A stretch of 64,000 nucleotides of DNA from Streptococcus sp. VT 162 (GTDB taxonomy: Bacteria > Bacillota > Bacilli > Lactobacillales > Streptococcaceae). Within the stretch, counting starts at the first letter, position 1; the number at the start of each line of letters is the position of its first letter. The notes below the pieces were generated by a model. That model made no database searches. It was not told the DNA's origin and worked only from the letters and a program-made list of their open reading frames with translations. Location of the stretch: NCBI GenBank assembly GCA_000688775.2, contig CP007628.2, forward strand, positions 558,001 through 622,000, read 5' to 3'. The position numbers and the translations under genes were made by a program. Shown here piece by piece: positions 48,345 to 56,249 of this stretch.

Positions 48345-48703
48345 GTTTGAAATTGTTTGATTTATTCCTCAAAGTGGTAAAATATAATTGTTTGAATTAT
48401 CAAGATAAAAATAAATATCGAAAAAAACATATAAGGTTTAGTTTTTTAAAATACGGATTCTTTTGAAAAGTCTTAAATTTTCCTAAAATAAGGCTTCTTA
48501 AAGGTTGTAAATAAAATTGTTACAAAAAGGTTACAAATTGTTAAAATTAAATTAAATGCAATAATATAATTTGGAAAAAATTTGACATATAAATTAATTG
48601 ACGGTAAAATAATTAAGATAATCAAATTAATTGATTTGCGCAATAATTCGATATAAAGATTAATCTGATGTGTCAAATTTTATTATAGTAGAAGGATAGC
48701 GTA
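48345..48703 (+). promoter_or_regulatory. AT-rich control region of the exopolysaccharide operon
   Basis: About 360 bp with no gene, far richer in A+T than its surroundings. A consensus promoter lies at 48582-48610: TTGACA, 17-nt spacer, TAAAAT. At the predicted transcription start is the inverted repeat AATCAA-ATTAA-TTGATT (48620-48636), a possible operator. The leader is about 87 nt. Repeated ggttac/ttgttac-like segments occur at ~48500-48540. No known riboswitch was recognised. Confidence 0.7.
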
Positions 48704-49852
48704 ATGAAGAAACTGAAAGTGATGGTTGTTTTTGGAACACGACCAGAAGCTATTAAAATGGCCCCTTTAGTGTTAGAATTGCAAAAACATAGTGACAGCA
48801 TTGAGACGATCACAGTTGTGACAGCTCAGCATCGCCAAATGCTAGATCAAGTTCTTGAAACTTTTAGCATCGAGCCACATTATGACCTGGATATTATGGG
48901 GAAAAATCAATCCCTCTTAGATATTACTGGAAAAATTTTAGAAAAGTTTGATCCAGTTGTTAAGCAAGAACTTCCAGATATGATTCTTGTTCACGGAGAC
49001 ACAACGACAACTTTTGCAGCAAGTTTAGTTGCTTTCTATAATCAGGTCCGTATCGGCCACGTCGAAGCCGGGCTAAGGACCTTTGATAAGTATTCTCCTT
49101 TCCCAGAAGAAATGAATCGTCAGATGACAGATAACCTTGCGGATCTTTATTTTGCTCCAACTAGTGAGAGTAAAGAAAATCTTCTTAAGGAAAATCATCC
49201 TGAGTCTGCTATTGTCATTACGGGGAATACAGCCATTGATGCCTTGAAACTAACCGTTCAATCGGATTACTATCATGAAGTTCTAGATCAATTGGATCCA
49301 GATAAGAAACTTGTATTGGTAACCATGCATCGTCGTGAGAATCAAGGTCAACCAATGAGAAATGTCTTTGCAGCTTTACGTGAGATGGTCGATCTTCATC
49401 AGGAAATTGAAGTTGTTTATCCTGTTCACCTTAGCCCTGCTGTGCAAGAAGCAGCAAACGATATCTTATCTGGTCACGATCGTATTCACTTGATCGAGCC
49501 TTTAGATGTACTTGATTTTCATAATTTGGCTTCAAGAAGCTATTTTATCATGACTGACTCTGGAGGTGTTCAAGAAGAGGCGCCTTCTCTCGGCAAACCT
49601 GTCCTTGTCCTTCGTGACACTACGGAACGTCCAGAAGGAGTAAGAGCAGGTACGTTGAAGCTAGTTGGTACGGATCCAGTACGTGTGAAAGAAGCGATGG
49701 CAGCACTCTTAACAGATGAAACTCTTTATAGACAAATGTCTCAGGCACCAAATCCTTATGGAGATGGAAGAGCCTCTGAACGAATCGTACAATCCATTCA
49801 ACAGTACTTTGGTGCAGCGACTTCGGTATCTGAATTCAAAGGGGGGAAATAA
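48704..49852 (+). CDS. wecB: UDP-N-acetylglucosamine 2-epimerase (non-hydrolysing)
   Basis: 382 aa, full length for WecB/MnaA. It converts UDP-GlcNAc to UDP-ManNAc. Family landmarks: VVFGTRPEAIKMAPLVLEL (8-26), VHGDTTTTFAASLVAFY (~95-111), VGHVEAGLRT-like GHVEAGLRTFDKYSPFPEEMNRQ, and TDSGGVQEEAPSLGKPVLVLRDTTERPEG. aaggatag is a moderate ribosome binding site. It is the first gene of a five-gene operon with a processive glycosyltransferase, which suggests UDP-ManNAc is the polymer precursor. No UDP-ManNAc dehydrogenase is present, so an uncharged ManNAc unit is more likely than ManNAcA. Confidence 0.93.
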   Translation: MKKLKVMVVFGTRPEAIKMAPLVLELQKHSDSIETITVVTAQHRQMLDQVLETFSIEPHYDLDIMGKNQSLLDITGKILEKFDPVVKQELPDMILVHGDTTTTFAASLVAFYNQVRIGHVEAGLRTFDKYSPFPEEMNRQMTDNLADLYFAPTSESKENLLKENHPESAIVITGNTAIDALKLTVQSDYYHEVLDQLDPDKKLVLVTMHRRENQGQPMRNVFAALREMVDLHQEIEVVYPVHLSPAVQEAANDILSGHDRIHLIEPLDVLDFHNLASRSYFIMTDSGGVQEEAPSLGKPVLVLRDTTERPEGVRAGTLKLVGTDPVRVKEAMAALLTDETLYRQMSQAPNPYGDGRASERIVQSIQQYFGAATSVSEFKGGK

Positions 49853-49858
49853 GATAAA

Positions 49859-50638
49859 ATGAAAAATTGGAGTCAATTTAAAAACTGGCTTATGGCTTTG
49901 CTTGCTTGTGAGGTCATTCTTTTGGTGCTTTGTTTTTTGTATGCTCGAGCAATCATTTTAGAACAAATCTTGTTTTTAGCTTTAGCCTTGTTTGCAGTGT
50001 TGGTATTATCTGACCTTTTACTTACTTGGACCCTTATCTTAGCATTTGGTTTTGGACTTATCGTTTTGGTTGCGGGTGTGGTTTATATCCCAATCATGCA
50101 ACTGGTCTTCTTATTGATCAGTTTTCCACTTTTGATTGGGATTCTACTTAAAGTTCGTTATTATTTCTTCAAGGTGGCCTCAAAGGTACAAGAACAGGAA
50201 GACGAAGCTCGAGTAGATTACCAAGCGATGGTCACTGAACAAAGTGATGTGATGGTACAGTTCTTATTGATTCATTGGTCACATGAAGATTTGTTCTTCC
50301 AGATTAAACCGAAAGAACATAACCAGATGCTCAGTCGCATTCAAGAGGTGATTGCTCAGGAATTGAGTTACAATGATAAGCTTTATTATGTTTCGGATGG
50401 TAATTTTCTCGTTCTATCGAGTACTAACCAACATTCTTTGAAGGAACTTTATTTGAATGGTTTGCAGGAGAAACTGAGCAGTTTAGTTTTTCATGGAGAA
50501 GATGGCAATCAAGGAGTTCAGTTCCAAACAGGCTATTTGGTGATTAACTCTGATAATAAAGATAAATACCAAGACTACGCGGATGTCGCCAGTCATCTCA
50601 AACGTCAACTAGAGACAGATGTAATTGTAGAATATTAG
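49859..50638 (+). CDS. four-helix membrane protein with degenerate GGDEF-like domain
   Basis: 259 aa, 6 nt after wecB. Four hydrophobic helices occupy about residues 10-115. A coiled linker (~118-135) follows, then a soluble ~115-residue domain with the fold pattern of a GGDEF domain. The turn DKLYYVSDGNFLVLSS (~172-187) aligns with the canonical ...R.GGDEFLVLL, with SDGNF (179-183) in place of GGDEF; catalytic acidic residues are lost. No RxxD inhibitory site is visible. It therefore cannot be a working diguanylate cyclase. It recalls PelD and PssE, membrane receptors with inactive GGDEF domains in other exopolysaccharide systems. Function inferred: control or assembly of the synthase. Confidence 0.7.
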   Translation: MKNWSQFKNWLMALLACEVILLVLCFLYARAIILEQILFLALALFAVLVLSDLLLTWTLILAFGFGLIVLVAGVVYIPIMQLVFLLISFPLLIGILLKVRYYFFKVASKVQEQEDEARVDYQAMVTEQSDVMVQFLLIHWSHEDLFFQIKPKEHNQMLSRIQEVIAQELSYNDKLYYVSDGNFLVLSSTNQHSLKELYLNGLQEKLSSLVFHGEDGNQGVQFQTGYLVINSDNKDKYQDYADVASHLKRQLETDVIVEY

Positions 50639-50647
50639 GAGGGAAAC

Positions 50648-50788
50648 ATGACTTTAACCGAACTATTTTTTGGTATTGCTTTGGGACTCAGTCTCGCCTT
50701 TGGCATTTGTTTTATCATACTATTTATTGCATACAATATTCTTTACCATCGAGTGAACAAAAATTTTAAGGCGGTGAATCATGATTAG
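50648..50788 (+). CDS. 46-aa single-helix membrane protein of the exopolysaccharide operon
   Basis: ATG 50648 has a strong site (taggaggg) 6 nt upstream. The product starts MTLTELFFGIALGLSL and has one long hydrophobic helix (~6-32), then a basic tail (YHRVNKNFKAVNHD). Its stop codon overlaps the synthase start by 8 nt, so the two are translationally coupled. It is well supported as a real gene by its position and ribosome binding site. It may be a small accessory subunit of the synthase, as small membrane peptides are in other synthase-dependent systems; this is inference. Confidence 0.7.
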   Translation: MTLTELFFGIALGLSLAFGICFIILFIAYNILYHRVNKNFKAVNHD

Positions 50789-52091
50789 TCAAATGTTAAT
50801 GATTTTTACCTTGCTTACAATTTGGATTTCTCTAGCTTGGGGCTTGGTAATTCTCTTTTCGGCAGTACACTTTTGGTTTAAACACAGTGATTTTCGTGTA
50901 GACACTTCGCCGCTACCTTATTATCCGAAGGTCACCATTGTTGTTCCTGCTCATAATGAGGATGTGGTTATTGCCCAAACGGCAAAAGCTATCTTAGATA
51001 TGAACTATCCTCACGACCGTGTGGAGTTGCTCTTGTTTGCGGATAACTGTTCGGATAACACCTATGCAGAATGTTTGTCTGTACAAGCCATGCCTGAATA
51101 TGCAGGAAGAAATCTGACTATTATCGACCGTACTGGTACGGGAGGAAAAGCGGGCGTTCTAAACGATGCTTTGGAGATGGCAACAGGCGAATACATCTGT
51201 GTCTATGATGCAGATGCCATGCCTGAAAAGAACGCCCTTTATTTCCTTGTAAAAGAAGTGATGAAGGATCCAGAACGTCATGTGGCATCTTTTGGTCGCA
51301 ATAAGACTCGGAATGCCAATCAAAATTTCTTGACTCGTTGTATCAACCAGGAAATTGTTGTTACTCAGCGCGTGCACCACGTTGGAATGTGGCATCTCTT
51401 TAAAATTGGGCGTATCCCAGGAACAAACTTTATCATTCAAACCGACTTTGTAAAGAGTATCGGTGGTTGGAAAAATGGTGCCTTAACCGAGGATACCGAT
51501 ATTTCCTTCAAAATCATGCAGAGTGGTAAATTGATTGCCCTTGCCTATAATTCAGAGGCTTTCCAACAAGAACCTGAGACCTTAAAGAGTTACTATATGC
51601 AGCGTAAACGTTGGGCGAAAGGAAATTATGAAGTTGTTCTCTCGAACTTTAAGCATTTATTTGGCAGAGCAAACTGGCGCGTTAAACTAGAAGTCTTTAA
51701 CTATTCTTGTGTTTTCTTTTGGTTTAACTTTGCTATTGTTCTTTCGGATTTGATTTTCCTAGCGAATGTGCTAGCGATCTGCCTTAATCTTTTCTTCCCA
51801 GATGTCAGGGTTCCATTTGCTTTTGATGCGGACAATATCTACATCGCCCAGCTCATGCTCTTTAACTGGATTCTCATGATTGGTCTTTATTTGATGCAAA
51901 TTATGACAGCATTAGCAAGTCAATTTGGACAAGCGACGACTAAACAAATCTGGTTGGCCTTGGCTGCCTATTTCACTTATGCACAGATGTTTATCGTTGT
52001 TTCCATTGATTCCATTTCTTCAATCGTGCTGGACAAAGTACTCCGACGAAAAGAAACCAAGTGGGTTAAAACCAAGCGATTTGCAGGATAG
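50781..52091 (+). CDS. processive GT2 glycosyltransferase (exopolysaccharide synthase)
   Basis: 436 aa. N-terminal helix (~8-30), cytosolic GT-A domain, then about four membrane helices. All motifs of processive synthases are present: VVPAHNED (~55-62), D143-A-D145 (DxD), the TED motif at 236-238, and Q274-R-K-R-W278 (QxxRW). The group includes BcsA, PgaC/IcaA and hyaluronan synthase. No PilZ domain follows. Ribosome binding site aaggcggtg. It would polymerise an activated sugar at the inner face and export the chain. UDP-ManNAc or UDP-GlcNAc is the likely donor given wecB. Confidence 0.9.
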   Translation: MISQMLMIFTLLTIWISLAWGLVILFSAVHFWFKHSDFRVDTSPLPYYPKVTIVVPAHNEDVVIAQTAKAILDMNYPHDRVELLLFADNCSDNTYAECLSVQAMPEYAGRNLTIIDRTGTGGKAGVLNDALEMATGEYICVYDADAMPEKNALYFLVKEVMKDPERHVASFGRNKTRNANQNFLTRCINQEIVVTQRVHHVGMWHLFKIGRIPGTNFIIQTDFVKSIGGWKNGALTEDTDISFKIMQSGKLIALAYNSEAFQQEPETLKSYYMQRKRWAKGNYEVVLSNFKHLFGRANWRVKLEVFNYSCVFFWFNFAIVLSDLIFLANVLAICLNLFFPDVRVPFAFDADNIYIAQLMLFNWILMIGLYLMQIMTALASQFGQATTKQIWLALAAYFTYAQMFIVVSIDSISSIVLDKVLRRKETKWVKTKRFAG

Positions 52092-52099
52092 GAGGTTCT

Positions 52100-53203
52100 A
52101 TGAAAACGAATAAATTAAAATATGTCTGGTTTGTGCTCATTCTTTCTATCTTTTGTTTAGCCTTGTTTTTAGTAAGAGGAAGGACTAAAATCGAGATGCG
52201 TAATCGAATTTACAGTCAATGGAGTCAACAGTTCCTTGTTACAAAAGGCGATCAGTCTTATGTTCGTACGACGAATGATTCTGAGGAAACGACAGTTCTA
52301 TCAGAAGCTCAAAGTTACGGCATGCTCATAACGGTTTTAGCAGCCCAAAAAGGTCAAGCAAGTCAATCAGATTTTGATAACCTTTATCGCTATTACCAAA
52401 ATCATCGTATCGAGGGAACGCAGTTGATGTCTTGGAAGCAAGTGATCACAAATGGTAGCGAATCGGTTGAGAAGCAAAACGCAACCGATGGTGATCTCTA
52501 CATCGCTTATTCTTTGATTGAAGCTGCCAAGCAGTGGCCTGATAAAGCACAGGAATACCAAGCGCAAGCTAAAAAAATCTTGGATGATATCCTTAAATAC
52601 AATTATAATGAAGAGACAGGTGTCCTAACAGTAGGGAACTGGGCGAACAAGGATTCCGATTATTATTACTTGATGCGGACTTCTGACACCTTACCTCACT
52701 ATTTCCAGTCTTTCTATGACCTGACTGGAAACAAACAGTGGTTAGATGTTAAGGATAAGATGCTTGGGCAATTGGAGCAAATCAGTTCTCATTCTGATAC
52801 GGGTCTCTTGCCAGACTTTATTTGGGCTGAGAAGTCAGGGGCACGTCTTGTTGATGCCAACACTATCGAATCTCAATACGATGGAGCTTATTCTTATAAT
52901 GCTTGTCGTTTGCCGTATCACTTATCTCAAAGTCAAGATGAAAGAAGCCAAAAACTCGTTCAAAAGATGATGGATTTCTTTATGAAAGAGCAGCGTATTT
53001 ATGCGGGTTATGACTTGAACGGAACGGCCCTCAATCAATACCAGGCAGGTAGTTTCTTGGCACCGATTACCTATGCATCTGACAAGGGAGAAGGTTATCT
53101 GAAACTTCTTCAGCAAAATAAATACATTTTCACACAAGATTTACCTTTGGACAACTACTATGATGCAACGATGATTACCATGATTGCTCTAGAGATGTTC
53201 TAG
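52100..53203 (+). CDS. membrane-anchored glycoside hydrolase family 8 enzyme
   Basis: 367 aa. An uncleaved-looking N-terminal anchor (~8-26) is followed by an extracellular (alpha/alpha)6 GH8 domain. SEAQSYGM holds the probable general acid Glu69, and ATDGDLYIAYSLIEA (128-142) is the GH8 signature with Asp130/Asp132. Preceded by taggaggt. GH8 enzymes cut beta-1,4 glycans such as cellulose and chitosan, and BcsZ plays this role beside cellulose synthase. Here it probably trims or releases the polymer made by the neighbouring synthase. Last gene of the operon. Confidence 0.88.
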   Translation: MKTNKLKYVWFVLILSIFCLALFLVRGRTKIEMRNRIYSQWSQQFLVTKGDQSYVRTTNDSEETTVLSEAQSYGMLITVLAAQKGQASQSDFDNLYRYYQNHRIEGTQLMSWKQVITNGSESVEKQNATDGDLYIAYSLIEAAKQWPDKAQEYQAQAKKILDDILKYNYNEETGVLTVGNWANKDSDYYYLMRTSDTLPHYFQSFYDLTGNKQWLDVKDKMLGQLEQISSHSDTGLLPDFIWAEKSGARLVDANTIESQYDGAYSYNACRLPYHLSQSQDERSQKLVQKMMDFFMKEQRIYAGYDLNGTALNQYQAGSFLAPITYASDKGEGYLKLLQQNKYIFTQDLPLDNYYDATMITMIALEMF

Positions 53204-53207
53204 AATG

Positions 53208-53241
53208 AAAAGAGAGGGCTAGTTATACTAGCTCTCTTTTT
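53208..53241 (+). terminator. exopolysaccharide operon terminator
   Basis: AAAAGAGAG-GG-CTAGT / ACTAG-CTCTCTTTT stem with two-base bulge and T-run. Confidence 0.85.
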
Positions 53242-53325
53242 GATAGGATTTTCATCTTTTTTCAAAAAAGGAATTTCCTAAGGTTTATGGTATAATGGAA
53301 GGAGTGATGGAAAAGAGGTAGAGAG

Positions 53326-54726
53326 ATGGATGCGAAATTAAAATACAAGGCAAAGAAGATTAAAATCATCTTTTTTGATATTGATGATACCTTGCGTACG
53401 TCAAAGACAGGTTTTATTCCAGCTACAATTCCCACGCTCTTTAAACAGTTGCGTGAAAAAGGAATTTTAACAGGAATTGCCTCTGGTCGTGGTATTTTCG
53501 GTGTTGTCCCAGAGATTCGTGAGCTCAAACCGGACTTTTTTGTAACCCTAAATGGTGCCTATATTGAAGATAAAAAAGGCCAGGTCATTTATCAGCATCA
53601 GATTGAGAAGTCAGATGTTGAGGAGTACATTTCTTGGACAAAGCGAGAGGGAATTGAATATGGCTTGGTTGGTAGTCATGACGCCAAACTCTCTACGCGA
53701 ACAGAACTGATCAGTGAGGCTATTGACCCGATTTATCCAAACTTGAATGTGGATCCTAACTTCCATGAAAAAGCGGACATTTACCAGATGTGGACCTTTG
53801 AGGAAAAAGGGGATGACTTGCGGTTACCAGATAGTCTCTCTGGTAAACTTCGCATGGTGCGTTGGCATGAACATTCATCTGATATCGTGCCGATTTCAGG
53901 ATCCAAAGCAACTGGTGTAGCCAAGGTGGTGGAGCACTTAGGCTTAAAACCAGAGAATGTCATGGTCTTTGGGGATGGTCTCAATGACTTGGAACTCTTT
54001 GATTATGCTGGAATCAGTATTGCTATGGGTGTTTCCCATGAAAAAATCAAAGAAAAAGCAGATTATATTACAAAAACAGTAGAAGAAGATGGCATTTTTG
54101 ATGCTTTAGAAGGATTTGGTATGGTAGAAAAAGAATTGCATTTCCCACAAGTAGAAATTGAAACAGTAGAAGGTCCTCTTGCGACCATTAAGACAAATCA
54201 CGGAGACTTGCGTATCAAGCTTTTCCCTGAACAGGCTCCTAAAACAGTGGCTAACTTTGTTGCTCTGTCAAAAGATGGTTACTATGATGGTGTCATTTTC
54301 CACCGAATTATCAAGGACTTTATGATCCAAGGTGGAGACCCAACTGGTACTGGTATGGGGGGCGAGTCAATCTACGGTGACTCTTTTGCAGATGAATTTT
54401 CTGAAGAACTCTATAATATCCGTGGTGCCCTTTCTATGGCCAATGCGGGTCCAAATACCAATGGTAGCCAGTTCTTTATCGTGCAAAACCAACACTTGCC
54501 GTACTCTAAGAAAGAGATTGCGCGTGGTGGCTGGCCTGAACCAATCGCTGAGATTTATGCAGAACAAGGTGGAACTCCTCACCTTGACCGTCGCCATACT
54601 GTTTTTGGGCAATTGGTGGACGCAGAATCGTTTGCGGTCTTGGATGCCATTGCAGCTGTTGAGACTGGTGCAATGGACAAACCAGTTGAAGATGTAGTAA
54701 TTGAAACGATTGAAATTGAGGACTAG
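53326..54726 (+). CDS. fusion of Cof-type HAD phosphatase and cyclophilin peptidyl-prolyl isomerase
   Basis: 466 aa. Residues ~14-265 form a Cof/HAD-IIB phosphatase: FFDIDDTLRT (nucleophile Asp) and VFGDGLNDLELF (metal-binding motif IV). Residues ~285-465 form a cyclophilin: FHRIIKDFMIQGGDPTGTG, SMANAGPNTNGSQFFI and the HTVFGQLV loop, all typical of active isomerases. The junction is continuous, with no frameshift. No signal peptide, so it is cytoplasmic. It overlaps no neighbour; the S1-domain gene starts 1 nt after its stop codon. This fusion is seen in streptococci. Confidence 0.93.
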   Translation: MDAKLKYKAKKIKIIFFDIDDTLRTSKTGFIPATIPTLFKQLREKGILTGIASGRGIFGVVPEIRELKPDFFVTLNGAYIEDKKGQVIYQHQIEKSDVEEYISWTKREGIEYGLVGSHDAKLSTRTELISEAIDPIYPNLNVDPNFHEKADIYQMWTFEEKGDDLRLPDSLSGKLRMVRWHEHSSDIVPISGSKATGVAKVVEHLGLKPENVMVFGDGLNDLELFDYAGISIAMGVSHEKIKEKADYITKTVEEDGIFDALEGFGMVEKELHFPQVEIETVEGPLATIKTNHGDLRIKLFPEQAPKTVANFVALSKDGYYDGVIFHRIIKDFMIQGGDPTGTGMGGESIYGDSFADEFSEELYNIRGALSMANAGPNTNGSQFFIVQNQHLPYSKKEIARGGWPEPIAEIYAEQGGTPHLDRRHTVFGQLVDAESFAVLDAIAAVETGAMDKPVEDVVIETIEIED

Positions 54727-54727
54727 A

Positions 54728-55087
54728 ATGAAAATTGGTGATAAGCTAACTGGGCGTATTACAGGAATTCAGCCCTATGGTGCCTTTGTTGAGTTAGAGA
54801 CAGGGGTGACAGGGCTGATTCACATCTCGGAGATTCGGACGGGATTTATTGAAAATATCTATGACATTTTAAAAATTGGTGATGAAGTCCAAGTTCAGGT
54901 GGTGGATTTTGACGAATACACTGGGAAGGCTAGTCTTTCTATCCGTACCTTGGAAGAGGAAAAACATCAATTGCCAAGACGGAGACGTTTTTCAAATGAT
55001 CGGATCAAGCACGGTTTTGCACCACTTGGGCGAATGATGCCTGTTTGGACGCGTGAGGCACTAGAGTATTTAAAGAAGAAGCCATAA
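54728..55087 (+). CDS. cvfD: S1-domain RNA-binding protein (CvfD/YugI-like)
   Basis: 119 aa from ATG 54728, one base after the previous stop; the longer frame to 54701 lies in the cyclophilin. An S1 domain fills residues ~3-73 (GDKLTGRITGIQPYGAFVELETGVTGLIHISEI), followed by a basic tail (PRRRRFSNDRIKHG). Pneumococcal CvfD is a ribosome-associated post-transcriptional regulator affecting stress and metal responses. No clear ribosome binding site beyond ttgaggac, so it is probably coupled to the upstream gene. Confidence 0.85.
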   Translation: MKIGDKLTGRITGIQPYGAFVELETGVTGLIHISEIRTGFIENIYDILKIGDEVQVQVVDFDEYTGKASLSIRTLEEEKHQLPRRRRFSNDRIKHGFAPLGRMMPVWTREALEYLKKKP

Positions 55088-55106
55088 ATACGATTATTTA
55101 AATCGT

Positions 55107-55134
55107 TTGTAATATTAACATCATTTGTTATAAT
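55107..55134 (+). promoter_or_regulatory. trmN6 promoter, leaderless geometry
   Basis: TTGTAA, 16-nt spacer, extended -10 TGT-TATAAT (55129-55134), six bases, ATG at 55141. No ribosome binding site. Confidence 0.65.
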
Positions 55135-55140
55135 AAAAGT

Positions 55141-55890
55141 ATGAAAGAAGAACAATTATTAAAACCAGGAGAGCGAATCAACCAGCTCTTTTCGACAGAT
55201 ATCAAGATCATTCAAAATAGAGAGGTGTTTAGCTATTCGGTGGATAGTGTTCTTTTATCACGCTTTCCTCGCTTTCCTAAACGGGGTTTAATTGTGGACT
55301 TTTGTGCTGGAAATGGTGCAGTGGGACTTTTTGCTAGTTCACGTACTCAGGCGCGGATAATATCTGTAGAGATTCAGGAGCGCTTGGCGGATATGGCAGA
55401 GCGTTCGGTTCAGTTGAATGGCTTGGAAGAGCAGATGCAGGTCATCTGTGATGATTTGAAAAATATGCCTGCCCACATTCAGGGAAGTAAGGTGGATATG
55501 ATTTTGTGCAATCCGCCTTATTTTAAGGTGGATCCGCATTCCAATCTGAACGAGAGTGAACACTACCTTCTGGCCAGACACGAAATTACGACTAACCTAA
55601 AAGAAATTTGCCGTAGTGCTCAGAGTATTCTCAAGTCTAATGGTCGTTTGGCCATGGTTCATCGTCCAGATCGGCTCTTGGATATCTTAGACATGCTTCA
55701 ACGCCATAATTTGGCACCAAAGCGCCTGCAATTTGTCTATCCTAAACGTGAGAAGGAGGCCAATATGCTCTTAATCGAAGCTATCAAGGATGGATCGACC
55801 AGTGGCTTTAAGGTCTTGCCACCTCTCATTGTTCATAATGATGATGGTTCCTATACACCAGAAATTCAAGAGATTTACTATGGATCATAA
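55141..55890 (+). CDS. trmN6: tRNA1(Val) (adenine(37)-N6)-methyltransferase-like protein
   Basis: 249 aa. SAM site [15 protein letters not shown] (~50-64) and the N6-adenine catalytic motif NPPYF (~124-128). It resembles TrmN6/YfiC and Firmicute YabB. A GIY-YIG gene overlaps its end by 11 nt, the same order as yabB-yazA in Bacillus. The start lies 6 nt after a -10 box with no ribosome binding site, so its mRNA is probably leaderless. Confidence 0.88.
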   Translation: MKEEQLLKPGERINQLFSTDIKIIQNREVFSYSVDSVLLSRFPRFPKRGLIVDFCAGNGAVGLFASSRTQARIISVEIQERLADMAERSVQLNGLEEQMQVICDDLKNMPAHIQGSKVDMILCNPPYFKVDPHSNLNESEHYLLARHEITTNLKEICRSAQSILKSNGRLAMVHRPDRLLDILDMLQRHNLAPKRLQFVYPKREKEANMLLIEAIKDGSTSGFKVLPPLIVHNDDGSYTPEIQEIYYGS

Positions 55891-56164
55891 AGCCTATATG
55901 TATGTGGTGGAGTGCCGCGACGGTTCTTACTATACGGGCTATACAACGGATGTGAAGAGGCGCCTTGCCGTTCATAATAGTGGTAAGGGGGCCAAGTATA
56001 CCCGAGCTCGCTTGCCAGTCAAACTCATCTATGTAGAGGGTTTTGCCAGTAAGGAAGAAGCCATGTCTGCCGAAGCTCTCCTCAAACGAAAGAAACGTCC
56101 ACAGAAAGAACGATTTTTATCTGAAAATCAAGAGAAAAATCTAGTCAACCATATTGATGTCTAA
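55880..56164 (+). CDS. GIY-YIG nuclease-family protein (YazA/UPF0213)
   Basis: 94 aa from ATG 55880; the longer frame to 55790 only reads through trmN6. [28 protein letters not shown] is the GIY-YIG core (YVV...YTG, then Arg). [15 protein letters not shown] and a Lys-rich tail complete the short UPF0213 form. Single-domain members have weak or unproven nuclease activity. Translation is coupled to trmN6. Confidence 0.88.
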   Translation: MDHKAYMYVVECRDGSYYTGYTTDVKRRLAVHNSGKGAKYTRARLPVKLIYVEGFASKEEAMSAEALLKRKKRPQKERFLSENQEKNLVNHIDV

Positions 56165-56165
56165 C

Positions 56166-56194
56166 GAGGAGTCCTTTGGCTCCTCTTACTTTTG
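56166..56194 (+). terminator. probable terminator
   Basis: GAGGAG-tcctttgg-CTCCTC stem followed by a short T-rich stretch. Confidence 0.65.
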
Positions 56195-56249
56195 TCAAAA
56201 GAGGAAAAAAGTGCTACAATAAGATGAATAAATTTAAAGAGGTATTATC

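Noticed and set aside
50781..52091. Cellulose synthase as a specific call for the GT2
   Set aside because: There is no PilZ domain and no other bcs gene. The neighbouring UDP-GlcNAc 2-epimerase argues for an amino-sugar polymer.
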